The notes below the pieces were generated by a model. That model was given only the letters and a program-made list of their open reading frames with translations. It ran no database searches and was not told the DNA's origin. From Oscillospiraceae bacterium (GTDB lineage: Bacteria; Bacillota_A; Clostridia; Oscillospirales; WRJC01), in contig WRJC01000012.1 of NCBI GenBank assembly GCA_009782405.1, positions 16,854 through 80,853 of the forward strand: a DNA stretch of 64,000 nucleotides, read 5' to 3'. Shown here one piece after another: positions 46,101 through 52,883 of the stretch. The translations under genes and the position numbers were made by a program. Each line of letters opens with the position of its first letter. Position 1 is the stretch's first letter.

Positions 46101-47041
46101 AAGCCGGCAGTTTTATCGTTGACCTTCTAAAAGACGGCAAGACAGTAAACTGGAACGACCCGGCAAATCCATTTTTCATCAGCATGCCCGTGACGCTTGC
46201 CGCAGATACGACCGAATACGGCTATGTCGCCGTGAAGAAAACGGCGAACGGCAATGTCATCATGCCGTACAGCATATACAAAAGCGGCGAGGTGACTTTC
46301 CGGACGCCAAATACAGGAATATTCGACGTTATCTACAATGCAAAGACATTCAACGATATAAGCGGGCATTGGGCGCTGGGTTACATCGACTTCGTATCGT
46401 CCCGCGGTTTGTATCAAGGCGACGGCAGCGGCAACTTCATGCCGAACGATTCCATGACGCGCGCCATGTTCGCGCAGGTGCTCGCCAACATCGAGGACGT
46501 TGACCTCTCTGTGTACAAAACTTCCCGCTTTGCCGATGTGGGCGTAGACAAATGGTATTCCCCGGCAATCGAGTGGGCGGCGTCAGCCGGTATTGTGGCC
46601 GGCTACGGCAACGGCAACTTTGGGCCGGAAGACAAAATAACCCGCGAACAGATGGCGGTCATGCTGGTAAGGCACGCTATTTATAAAGGGTATGAATTGC
46701 CAAACGGGCTTACAACGGAATTCAATGATGAAGCGGACATCGTTTCATGGGCGCTTGAAGCGGTGAAGCTGGTGCAGGCTGCGGGCATTGTTGTAGGCAG
46801 GCCGGGAAATATATACGATCCTCTTGGTATAGCCACCCGAGCCGAAGTATCGACAATCTTCGCAAGATTCATCGAAGTTTATGTCAATTACGCGGTTGAT
46901 AATTCAATACCCGGCACACCACAAGTAACGGCGACTGCAAGCAGCGCCGGAGTGGATGCGTATATCGATAAATCCGCGCTTGCGGCGATAGAGCGGGCTC
47001 TCATGCCCGCTAAAACCGACAACGAGCCGGAAAACGCATAA
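37166..47041 (+). CDS. Giant secreted S-layer homology protein (3,291 residues)
   Basis: Secreted, cell-wall-attached protein. A signal peptide (about 1-38, KRLLSVMLCVAMLAALLPAG) is followed by a Calx-beta-like domain (about 50-145), an Ig-like domain near 460-570 (PPVVRSVTAPTGSP), a BIG-2 domain at about 745-835 (NPTDADFTEIAWSSSDESVA), further beta domains, and a propeller-like section about 1930-2230 with repeated DGTGW/DGAKW and AAWK/AAWN motifs. A Gly/Pro linker (GGGGYNPPPTPDPTQPP, about 2866) leads to a pre-SLH domain and three SLH repeats (about 3058-3240: FNDISGHWALGYI, FADVGVDKWYSPAI, FNDEADIVSWALE), which bind pyruvylated wall polymer. Overall function (adhesion, S-layer or substrate binding) is unknown. 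GGAGAATGAAAT precedes the ATG. Confidence 0.92.
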   Translation: MKKLSKRLLSVMLCVAMLAALLPAGVFPALTPALIALAAGPAARSETKVTEIDGLPAITVSYNGAYGAPNIIPSNVGVREFILTLAAPLAYAVSVDYRTLEGSAKAGMLYEEASGTVTFLPGEVNKTVQITFLASGFAGTDIETRWSEAKSMIVQFHPVNALLEAADFSAYSDNSRFDIQNNGYSLSFKFAFLKSENTYEASRGNFYNYYAYDSLSGEPDAKYRVTINPFPLPSEEYVNQRFDDLGKNAYGRMNFALSDTGNAYDNNRNPGFGQESAAFKNALADSNASGVSVGMELYRSNDENIPIRAGEFPLKEWFNFITAPDSDLYATGKITVLSSYSESDPNYPSDTEFYNTAVEKGFYQNWPEKYLDNTFKLWLGGHEYSYPNYPDERGSFSEALDGGKRAYCYLPREQYADFCNMPLTRFLIYDQYIMDAPDVYPARVDAGIYTAGQFSAELIDFIPPVVRSVTAPTGSPDKPFLPGSAIPVTLEYSEPVAVSDGAYITVNGIAAPLADKRLYGIGDRSPQISKYATFLYIVQETDNPTRLDVEIPDPTMFTDIAGNILATVEEEAGVYWDTLGIDFTQPHIANYHDDTKTYDAVYMRTPFEFAAISDFKTDKTTYSCSDTVTVTLTDNINTQISLWLFNAIDNGTDVLYSDGKGGAYLAICNPLTDELDTYGLKWTGDESPRTYIAQFPASKYAPYASKMQLALFYGGDVVYEDGVFSGGKILYEKLFYIDLNEPNYVTSVTINEASYPTNGKIYFSDENATQLSASVNPTDADFTEIAWSSSDESVAEIDFDGYILPQKAGKAKFTATAANGGIEGMAVSAETVEFEIVDDGAKILQIKSNVNRFSTRKGDGVTVKWTTNLDYAVTDFTVKLFEANNMSEVYGYTGRLTESDMTLDGALLQEISQRGANLSPEPAYIFEISAANPDNPGKILSATGYIIVYPQPPSIKFAALDSMYITDKTSSFTIEWAMENLDPGTDYFELVITKNGDLQNPLYFATDFVNGLNSYTFPIGKVAGGLKDTYSIQAIAMNASGNCLDAALLYVYDDSALKILVKDAQGSDVTPANGMLTLSNRSVISDLYNTGGSDAVLALRRDINLQRYISINYGDYAWNIISDQIEWLSDNAAVATVNYRQGTVYEPLSNLTYVKYPPGTDFSLAGVGNGAAKITATHSRSAQKVELDINVETLKDQLYLFQYYPKQETRVSYVNGAGKTINLVSDSEGALAVYEPSGISGSVSVQSGSGEWVYLGTAYNNRLKSGEYDSANKGLYPVNIFQLRNTKIEVYIKNPDGGTPWSGQARYGIAVYKNGRICNEATIHYNDNKVLEVPASGLFRLNLDASKFWIDSDDEELKMSDSLEFEYIIECVANDSYYPLYFLADGTMNTLDIIHTGANIAQLRDNSLGVPNPFLAAQKVKSPALTGAADIIAYEGSVGPGKYVAQETITSSLLWWGANPDVNYGLRFELMYGARLGSQTTLTRRLPFYDAALSVNDAFLSNETIGPGTAFNLGAGEGSYGRLVTLKENGNWLEMINTTFKITNGVGMSDPKDSPSIGNTVNDLEDLINTNQFNIDESISDTLGVVKTLQAVVGALSLGQFGLTYEPTHDPLLYYAYLTLFQNEAGNWQATGTFAIPEIFELKINAYIKGEVRFDATNGDYDLQIVEGGLAVGFEGSIPLGSVTVLIPIPITLSLALELGFGIGMQIHRSTGFSADQRNRKDPTPGKVDLLLSFDFHSGAAAKLGLGGSGEDVGAFVGVYGNLVFGAYVGMLNIYNKELSDLHGMDSFESINGQRLSLKGEIGVKADINILVVNRSVSYKLYEWNFPIASYDEPELIQEYVTKYGMKPVFDSGFTPQQVAMAVYDLYAAGFELEAVELLHSVTGGLNIEEESSGWQLESRDHLTNERKWGASNLSPRLFSAFAMSGAITDILTNAYPYCVPMVSHDGKLMVYRSDADSSDVNDANISWAVSNSAGYDDMGAIDKSASALPAASKFDFSGNKNFAAAVWEAQSEAVSFINPLSPTDEEIDAMFQNAEIVAAVYDGTGWATTRLTDNVQTDMSPIVTAKDNRAFAAWKNMAGSGTADGELNIGDVNSCVWFSIYDGAKWSDAKVLLGNASGVGSMNAAMLSDGTAAITYVVDSKAYCMTVDTDGNIKSNSRLSYGGSSQNPQITAADFNEGEHFVAAWNQSDKDGNNNAEFAVISKNGAVSDELTRPLISAVTSQNIQIGEGFRFAPDSKGSIDGLSILWDKIKIPDDPDMAASSSLYGVKINYGAAGNIFCTVPQLVAEANGEEQLSSFDGWYDGDSDTLNAVMLLRDWSDANNGASRIGQASVRFANEIEASAFVDQEEIVHDFDTVFPFYVTNKGAQIVTSVEISLEDGTSATFAGMNLLPNQTAMLNMDYHVPSAKNSIKDLSYTVEASFTGGDRQYAYGTLGIAIPNVGITSMTMVEAGGGLRAFRVSLQNLSNVEFDNNTSGYTAHLGIYTDPNYCTLAQDAEGNDMLYTLTGVELELLDSSALTKLITYALPDTGFEDGDIRLYAKVWAKENGAEISQYYTQNETGSILFTEPVRANDGNPIKLSVRQDNSSGITEAVVTVTNLSFIPQTGGNLAVMLLGAGGEVLETKLYATTVNGLISLGKEESKSFAFTFSQAGYSVQAGYYTVDPDSMNADISSLQLSAIAITFDKNILDYNLSAMNIGGTTLMAAAVNPAAALSVIDASGQTVATGIGVVSYTLSLPNGRATGVQVLVEPENTSASSKTYSLSITNTSGGDGGIVISSSGNTVTVADNNSIGFIPAKWQYCLDGVWSAEYTWSASNSFKPVIESYSLLYVRVFDAEGRYMDSNALSGNAAAQWTYSGGDGNGGGGYNPPPTPDPTQPPGQTDKVMGTVNGIQVECTLNADGSVTLALSAEDMAKYPMKGNVFAVEVKGCKAVNVILPISALKNASALQIKTDAGAVIFTKKMLQAYKAEHGDILEASLKAGSFIVDLLKDGKTVNWNDPANPFFISMPVTLAADTTEYGYVAVKKTANGNVIMPYSIYKSGEVTFRTPNTGIFDVIYNAKTFNDISGHWALGYIDFVSSRGLYQGDGSGNFMPNDSMTRAMFAQVLANIEDVDLSVYKTSRFADVGVDKWYSPAIEWAASAGIVAGYGNGNFGPEDKITREQMAVMLVRHAIYKGYELPNGLTTEFNDEADIVSWALEAVKLVQAAGIVVGRPGNIYDPLGIATRAEVSTIFARFIEVYVNYAVDNSIPGTPQVTATASSAGVDAYIDKSALAAIERALMPAKTDNEPENA

Positions 47042-47085
47042 GAAAATTCTGTTTAGAAAGTACGGCAATAATCATTGGAGTTTTG

Positions 47086-47127
47086 AAAAACGTCCAGCGG
47101 GAGCCGCCGTCCTCACCGGGCGTTTTT
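47086..47127. terminator. Bidirectional terminator between convergent genes
   Basis: AAAAACGTCC (47086-47095) pairs with GGGCGTTTTT (47118-47127), including one G-T pair, around a GC-rich loop. A- and T-runs on both sides serve the giant gene and the zinc-ribbon/transglutaminase-like gene. Confidence 0.6.
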
Positions 47128-47141
47128 CCTCCTCTTTGTTT

Positions 47142-48488
47142 TCAATTGCTCATGGCGCGTATGCCGAGTTTGACGGCCAAATCGCAATCCAAAACGTAGC
47201 ATGGGCTCCCGATTATATAGTCCGACCATTCGTCATGGCTTAAAAGCTGCACCGTGTAATTCCAGCTTTCCATGTCGGCTCCCATCGGCAGAATCGTGGT
47301 TTCGATCAGAAAATATTCGCCGGAATTCGGCCAGACTTCCAGGGCCACCTGCGTGTGGCCGGGAGGAAAGATCAGCATGCAGTGCATCGCCATCGATTGA
47401 AGCGCCGTGGCGAGCAGCAGGGAAGTCTCGACGCAAATCCCGCTTTTGGTGCGGATCACGTCGGCGGGCAGCAGCACGCGCTGCCAGGCATCCATCGAAA
47501 AACCGGAATTGTTGTAGCGGACCTTGGCTATGTCGCTTATCGCGCCGTGGATGGCGACCGCCTGGACCCAGGTGTTCATGTAGACGTCGCCGAGAATATT
47601 TTGATACCCGACAAGCATCTGCAGATCGCCTTCGGTGATATAGTTCAAATAGTCGATCGCATCCCGCTTGAGCTCCACGATCTCCGGCGCCTCGATTGTC
47701 ATCCAGGCCAAAAGATTGTCGGTATATGCGTCCCCGTTTGTCTCGTCGCCCCATATTATGTCGTATCTGCTGTAAAGCTTTATGTTTTTGCTTTCCTGCA
47801 CAAGCAGCCTGCCGGTATCCGTCTCGGTGACCGAATATACCAGCTGCGCCGTTTTTTCGGAGTTCAGGTCTATGGTTCCGGTTATCAGCGGGGGCACGAT
47901 GCGCAGCTTCGTCACTTTCCTCCCCAGGGTGATTTTTTGTTTGTAGGCTTGGGTGAAGCCCGGCACTTCGACTTCTATGAGCACGTCCATATCCCCATAG
48001 TCACAGTATCCCGTGAAAGTGGCGAGAAATTCCAAGGAGCGGTAATTCGAAGGGAACACTTCGTCCACCGTCGCAAATTCGATTGTCGGCTCCGGTTTTT
48101 TGCTTTGGTATGTGTAGGCCACGTCGGGCAGGTTGCCGTCGGCGTACTTGGCGTCGATTTTTAGGCCCAAAGAATCGTCCGGCTTGTCCCGGAATACGAA
48201 CCAATAGGTCAAAAAGCCACCGGCGGATATGACCAGGACCGGAATGGCCACGAGCAAAGCGATCAGCGCGCCGGATATTTTTTTCTTCGCGCCGGGATTT
48301 TGGGGCGCCGGCGGGAATGCGTAGGCGGGCTGCTGCTGGAGCTGCTGGAGTTGCTGCTGCTGCTGCGCTTGAATGGGAGGCTGCTGCTGTTGCTGTTGCT
48401 TATTTTCAACCACCGGGACCGGGGCTCCGCACGCGGGGCAAAACTTCACTTTATCGGGCAGGGCGATTCCGCAATCTTCACAAAACAT
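47142..48488 (-). CDS. Zinc-ribbon, membrane-anchored transglutaminase-like protein
   Basis: A 448-residue protein. A cytoplasmic zinc ribbon (FCEDCG...FCPACG, residues 2-21) is followed by a linker of glutamine runs (about 29-53), one membrane segment (about 74-97, ALIALLVAIPVLVISAGGFL), beta-rich extracellular domains, and a C-terminal papain/transglutaminase-like fold. Its triad candidates are Cys in KSGICVETSLLLA, His in PPGHTQVALEVWP and Glu in YFLIETT. Such domains act as proteases or crosslinkers of wall proteins. ATG at 48488 has AAAGGGG upstream. It lies 15 nt downstream of the secreted helical protein gene, so the two form an operon converging on the giant S-layer gene. Confidence 0.8.
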   Translation of the reverse strand: MFCEDCGIALPDKVKFCPACGAPVPVVENKQQQQQQPPIQAQQQQQLQQLQQQPAYAFPPAPQNPGAKKKISGALIALLVAIPVLVISAGGFLTYWFVFRDKPDDSLGLKIDAKYADGNLPDVAYTYQSKKPEPTIEFATVDEVFPSNYRSLEFLATFTGYCDYGDMDVLIEVEVPGFTQAYKQKITLGRKVTKLRIVPPLITGTIDLNSEKTAQLVYSVTETDTGRLLVQESKNIKLYSRYDIIWGDETNGDAYTDNLLAWMTIEAPEIVELKRDAIDYLNYITEGDLQMLVGYQNILGDVYMNTWVQAVAIHGAISDIAKVRYNNSGFSMDAWQRVLLPADVIRTKSGICVETSLLLATALQSMAMHCMLIFPPGHTQVALEVWPNSGEYFLIETTILPMGADMESWNYTVQLLSHDEWSDYIIGSPCYVLDCDLAVKLGIRAMSN

Positions 48489-48503
48489 ATAAATTATCCC
48501 CTT

Positions 48504-49319
48504 TCACTGAGATTTCAATAATGCGAAATAGGCCGAAAGCTCGCTGTGGAGCGTGGAGATCGATTCGTCAAGCCGCCGCTTTGCCTGCTTCAATTGAAGC
48601 AGCAGATCGGAGTTTATATTTTCGGCGCACTTGTCGAACATGACCACTATCCGGTCCATGCGGTATTCGCATGAAAAAATGCGCAGCGGATCATCCAAAT
48701 AGGTGGCCCACTGGAAATCGGCCGCGAAATCCCGGAATTCCGCGATGCGCGCGATCACGTCGCCGTGGGTGATGGCGAGATAGGAGGGCGGCTTGATTTC
48801 GCGCAGCAATTCCAAGGATTCGGAAGTGATCAAATAGAGATTGTTTGCAAAATCGCCGTAGCTTTCGAACTCTTTGTCGTCTTCCGACATGGGTTTCAAT
48901 GCATCGGTGAACTCGATGCTGTAAGCGATCACCTCGCTCATGTCGCCGCAAATATTTTTCAGCATGGCCAGGTATTCCCGGACGGCCGCAACGGTTTTTC
49001 CCTCTCCGGTGTCCATGTCGCGCGAAAAGCCGTTTAGCCCGGATATGGATTTTTCGAGCTGATCCGCGTATTCCCGAAGCTTGACGATCATCGCTTCTGC
49101 TTCCTCTTCGTCATATTCCCCATCGTCGTCGTCGAAACCTTCTATTTCGGTCCGGACAAATTCCTGCAGCTCCGCGAAAATCGGCTCTGCGGCTTCAAAA
49201 GCGCCGATGCATTTTTCAATGGCCGATTGGTTCGAAGCTGCGGACGAGGCGATCCCGGAAATCAGCGAAAGGCATAGCGCGACCGCCGCCAATTTCAGCG
49301 CGATTGCGTTTCTTTTCAT
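48504..49319 (-). CDS. Secreted helical protein of unknown function
   Basis: A 271-residue protein with a signal peptide (KLAAVALCLSLISGIASSAAS, about 9-29) and a predominantly alpha-helical mature part with heptad-like stretches. An unusually acidic segment (FDDDDGEYDEEEAEAM, about 61-76) could bind cations. No lipobox and no family recognised. ATG at 49319 has AAGGAGG upstream. It is the first gene of an operon with the zinc-ribbon/transglutaminase-like gene, which suggests a shared envelope function. Confidence 0.75.
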   Translation of the reverse strand: MKRNAIALKLAAVALCLSLISGIASSAASNQSAIEKCIGAFEAAEPIFAELQEFVRTEIEGFDDDDGEYDEEEAEAMIVKLREYADQLEKSISGLNGFSRDMDTGEGKTVAAVREYLAMLKNICGDMSEVIAYSIEFTDALKPMSEDDKEFESYGDFANNLYLITSESLELLREIKPPSYLAITHGDVIARIAEFRDFAADFQWATYLDDPLRIFSCEYRMDRIVVMFDKCAENINSDLLLQLKQAKRRLDESISTLHSELSAYFALLKSQ

Positions 49320-49355
49320 AACACATAATCCTCCTTGTTCAAACGATATTTTTGA

Positions 49356-51902
49356 CTATTCTTCAATCAAAAACCGGTGCGAGCCGCTCCCGGCTTTCAC
49401 ATACCCTTGCGCCGTCTTTATGTTCCCCACGCTCCCAAACGGCACGCTCACGTACAGCCATAGTTTGCCGTATTGCCTGACCCAACGGACGGATATGTCG
49501 CCCGCGGGCGTATCCACCGCCGCGCTCGCCGAAAGCAATTTTTCGGGGTAATGCGGCTCCACGGCAAATTCGCCGAATGCGGGCGTTATCGGCTTGATGC
49601 CCGCGATGTATGCGTAAAACCAGTAATCCGCCGCCCCGTACATAGGGTGGTTGTGCGAGTTCATGCCGGGATCGAGTTTCAGCTCGAAGCGCTCCCATAT
49701 AGTGGTGGCTTCGTTTTGGATCATATAGCCGTAGGAGGGGTATGTTTGCCGCGTGACCAATTCCCAAGCCGCATCTATATATCCGTATTTGGCTAACATA
49801 TCTAAAAGGTACCTCGTGCAAAGGTTCCCGGTGGTGAACCTGTAACCGCTTTTCACCAAATCATCTTTCATCAATTTGGCCACTTTTTGCTCGCATTCGC
49901 TTGGTATCAAACCCAACCATAGCGCGAAGGCGTGGCTCGCCTGCGATCCGGAAGCCACCTTGCCGCTTTCTTTGTCGAACCATTTTTCCAAAAAGGCGGC
50001 TTTGATTTTTTCGGCGATGGCGGCGTATTTTTCGGCATCGGGGCAATAGCCCAAAAGCTCGGCGAATTTTGCGATTAGCTTGCAGTTGTAGTAGGAATAC
50101 CCGGTGGACATCAAAATCCCCGGAGTGACCCCGGAAACCGCCCCCTCCGGGCGGTCGCAGGCGTATGCGGGGCCGGCCCAGTCGCCGTAATACGAGTAGT
50201 TTACGATATGTCCGTCGCTTTTTTCGAGAAGGAAATCCTCCCACGCCTTGAAATTTTTGTAGGCTTCGTCGACAATGCCAATATTTCCCGTATGCATCAG
50301 CGCCATCAGGCCCGCGACGAGAAACGAAGAGCAGACAGGGTCTGCCGGGCGCGAGCCGAAGACATACGGAGCCGTGCAGGTTATCGCCCCGTCTTTTGAC
50401 TGCGCGTCCACTATGTCCCTGACTACTTTGGGAAACATTTGCCCAACGTCGAAATTATAAGGCGTTTCCTCGAATCTGACCGTGGCGTCGTTCATCCAGC
50501 CCATGCGTTCGTCGCGCTGCGGGCAGTCGGTCAAAATGCTGTGCATATTTGCGCGTTCGGTCATCACCGCGTTTTTGTGTATTTTATTGGATAGCGGGTC
50601 GCCGCATTCAAAATAGCTTCCATTGTCGAGATCGGTGTACAGCGAGACGGCGGTGATATCGTCGCATCCGAGCAAATCCAGCCCCTCAATTTGCGCATAG
50701 CGAAATCCATGGTATGTGAATTGCGGCTGCCATACCGCAAGATCCCCGGAATCCCCCGCCGCGATGTATGCATCGGCGCATTTGGCTTCGCGCAGCGGCT
50801 TTTGGTTCACTGTGCCGTCTTCATTTTTTACTTCCGCAAATTTTATCGTGATTTTTTGCCCTTTTTTCAAATTTCCCGGAAGCCTGAGTTTTGCTACGCC
50901 CGCAATATTCTGCCCGAAATCGGCCACATATATCCCCTGTTTTGGGCTGAATATGGATTTTGCGCCGTATTCCTTCATCGGGCGTATGGGCGGGAGCGCC
51001 TGCGCCCGCATTTTTTTGCAAGGGGCTTGAACCGCATACGCGCTTTTGTAGCCGCATTCGCCGGATTTCGTCATGTCTAAGGTTTCGCCGTCGTAGATAT
51101 TGCTTTCAAGGGATTCGTCCGCGCATACCTGCCAGTCCGAGCCGGTTTGTATGCTCTCTTTTTTGCCGTTTTCGTATGAAAGCGACAAAATTGCGGACAG
51201 TTGCTTGATTCCGCCGAATTTTATCCCGCGCTCGCCGATGTGCCTTTCCACGAGTTTGCTGTCGATATTGCGCCAACCATCGGCCACGGCAATTTTTATC
51301 TCGTTTTCCCCCTGTCTCAAAAGTTTTGAAATTTCCGGCAAGACTGCGTAATACGCCGTTTCGCCGTAGTCGGAATGAGCCGGGTCGAGCATCGATTTGT
51401 CGGCTTCCATGCCGTTTATGCTGACTTTGTGGTATCCCAGCCCGCAAGCGAAGAGGCAAGCCGATTTTAGCTCGCCGGAAATCTCTATCTCCTTTTTGAA
51501 AACCAAAACTTTTTTTGCGTTTTTGTTTTCGCCGCCTGCGTCGTCCGGGTGGGCGATCCAATCCGCGTTCCACTCGATATTTCCGCTGTAAAAAAAATCT
51601 TGGTGCAATTCGCCGGCTTCGCCTAAATTGTCCCATATTTGAACCCGGACATCGATTTTTTCTCCCGGAGGAAGCGGTTTGCCTGCATATTCGGCGGTTT
51701 GCCGCTTAGTTTCCATTTTGCCGCTGTCCCAAAGCAGGTTTTGCCCCGCTTTCACGGAAATCTGGCATGCGCCCTGATACGCGCCGGATTTGCCCGACAA
51801 TGCCGCCCAGGAAAACACGGGATTTTGCGAATCGGATATCCGATAGCGGAAATCCTTTTTCAAGCGGCTATAATTCAAGTAAAATTTATTTATTTTTAAC
51901 AT
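49356..51902 (-). CDS. GH78 alpha-L-rhamnosidase
   Basis: An 848-residue family 78 enzyme releasing L-rhamnose from glycosides. N-terminal beta domains (about 1-330) include the Bac_rhamnosid_N-like segment LFACGLGYHKVSINGMEAD and the concanavalin-like segment VADFGQNIAGVAKLRLPG. The (alpha/alpha)6 barrel begins around 430 with the catalytic signature TDCPQRDERMGWMND, followed by the WERFELKLDP region and HPMYGAADYWFY. The C-terminal beta domain includes AVDTPAGDISVRWVRQ. No signal peptide, so intracellular. ATG at 51902 follows AAAGGGG. Rhamnose released here could feed the dehydratase/aldolase pathway encoded at 30.5-33.3 kb. Confidence 0.92.
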   Translation of the reverse strand: MLKINKFYLNYSRLKKDFRYRISDSQNPVFSWAALSGKSGAYQGACQISVKAGQNLLWDSGKMETKRQTAEYAGKPLPPGEKIDVRVQIWDNLGEAGELHQDFFYSGNIEWNADWIAHPDDAGGENKNAKKVLVFKKEIEISGELKSACLFACGLGYHKVSINGMEADKSMLDPAHSDYGETAYYAVLPEISKLLRQGENEIKIAVADGWRNIDSKLVERHIGERGIKFGGIKQLSAILSLSYENGKKESIQTGSDWQVCADESLESNIYDGETLDMTKSGECGYKSAYAVQAPCKKMRAQALPPIRPMKEYGAKSIFSPKQGIYVADFGQNIAGVAKLRLPGNLKKGQKITIKFAEVKNEDGTVNQKPLREAKCADAYIAAGDSGDLAVWQPQFTYHGFRYAQIEGLDLLGCDDITAVSLYTDLDNGSYFECGDPLSNKIHKNAVMTERANMHSILTDCPQRDERMGWMNDATVRFEETPYNFDVGQMFPKVVRDIVDAQSKDGAITCTAPYVFGSRPADPVCSSFLVAGLMALMHTGNIGIVDEAYKNFKAWEDFLLEKSDGHIVNYSYYGDWAGPAYACDRPEGAVSGVTPGILMSTGYSYYNCKLIAKFAELLGYCPDAEKYAAIAEKIKAAFLEKWFDKESGKVASGSQASHAFALWLGLIPSECEQKVAKLMKDDLVKSGYRFTTGNLCTRYLLDMLAKYGYIDAAWELVTRQTYPSYGYMIQNEATTIWERFELKLDPGMNSHNHPMYGAADYWFYAYIAGIKPITPAFGEFAVEPHYPEKLLSASAAVDTPAGDISVRWVRQYGKLWLYVSVPFGSVGNIKTAQGYVKAGSGSHRFLIEE

Positions 51903-52006
51903 ATTTGTCCCCTTTCGTCTGTTTTATATACAACATACTACCGCATCCGAGCCGAAAAATCAATGGCGAAATTGTAAATATTGCGCCATATTTATCGACT
52001 ATTTGC

Positions 52007-52047
52007 AAGGGCGGATACCCAAATACGCGAGGTATCCGCCCTTTTTT
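52007..52047. terminator. GC-rich hairpin upstream of the rhamnosidase gene
   Basis: AAGGGCGGATACC (52007-52019) and GGTATCCGCCCTT (52031-52043) form a perfect 13-bp stem, followed on the plus strand by a T-run (to 52047). Both neighbouring genes are on the minus strand, for which no T-run follows. It may end the ABC operon less efficiently, or stop antisense transcription. Confidence 0.6.
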
Positions 52048-52100
52048 CGGCCGAAGAAAATGCTTGATCCGGAGCATGCGTGATTTGCGCAAAGAGCGGC

Positions 52101-52883
52101 TTACAATTCTTGCCTGTTGAATATTATGATGCCGGAAACCGCGAAAACCGCCGAGAACAAAACCGTCGCGGCGATGTTGCCGCCTATGTCCCCAAGTCCT
52201 GCCGCCTTTGTCAATATCCCGAAATTGTTTGTGCCGGGCGGCAGGAATTCGCCTACTTTCGGAATGGCGGCCAATATATTGAAAACCATGAAAATCCCAA
52301 AAGCCAGAAATGTGGCCGTGGTCACGTTTTTCGCGAGTACGCTCGAAAACAGAACGAGCGCGAGGATGAATATCAAATACAAAAAAACCAAAGCGAAAAA
52401 CAACATTACGTTTCCGGTTTCGACCAAGTTGTCCTCGAATAAAAATTTTGTGTAGAATATCTGCGCCCCCATCGCAATTCCCAGCGATACAAAAACAAAA
52501 AATGCGGAAGAGGCGAATTTCGACAGCAAAAACTGCGTTCTCGATATGTTTTTGGTGAGTATATAGGCGGCCGTGTTCTTTGCCTTTTCGTTTGCGACGA
52601 GCCCCGCGAACACGATGACGACCGCTAGCAGCCCAAGCGTGTTGAAGTTGCCAAAAAACTGTTCGTAGCTTTCGATGGAAGAAGGCGGATACTTTATTCC
52701 CATTGCCGCCATTTGTTCGGGCGAAATGTCGATTCCCGCCATTTTCAAAATATCCGGCGTGAGCTTTGCGATGAGCGGCGAGCTTATCCCGACCACCGCG
52801 AATATGGCCGCCAAAACGACGCCTTTGACCGTTTTGACGAGTTCTGCCAGTTCTTTTTTGAAAAATATGAAAAAGTTGCCCAT
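52101..52883 (-). CDS. ABC-2 type transporter permease
   Basis: A 260-residue membrane protein with six predicted helices, ending in the common C-terminal IIIFNRQEL. The pattern (FFKKELAELVKTVKG, a large first extracellular loop, NEKAKNTAAYILTKNISRTQ) is that of ABC-2 export permeases of the NatB/GldF type. Its ATG overlaps the ATPase stop (TAATG), so the two are translationally coupled. The pair should form an exporter, perhaps of a peptide or antibiotic; the substrate is unknown. Confidence 0.85.
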   Translation of the reverse strand: MGNFFIFFKKELAELVKTVKGVVLAAIFAVVGISSPLIAKLTPDILKMAGIDISPEQMAAMGIKYPPSSIESYEQFFGNFNTLGLLAVVIVFAGLVANEKAKNTAAYILTKNISRTQFLLSKFASSAFFVFVSLGIAMGAQIFYTKFLFEDNLVETGNVMLFFALVFLYLIFILALVLFSSVLAKNVTTATFLAFGIFMVFNILAAIPKVGEFLPPGTNNFGILTKAAGLGDIGGNIAATVLFSAVFAVSGIIIFNRQEL

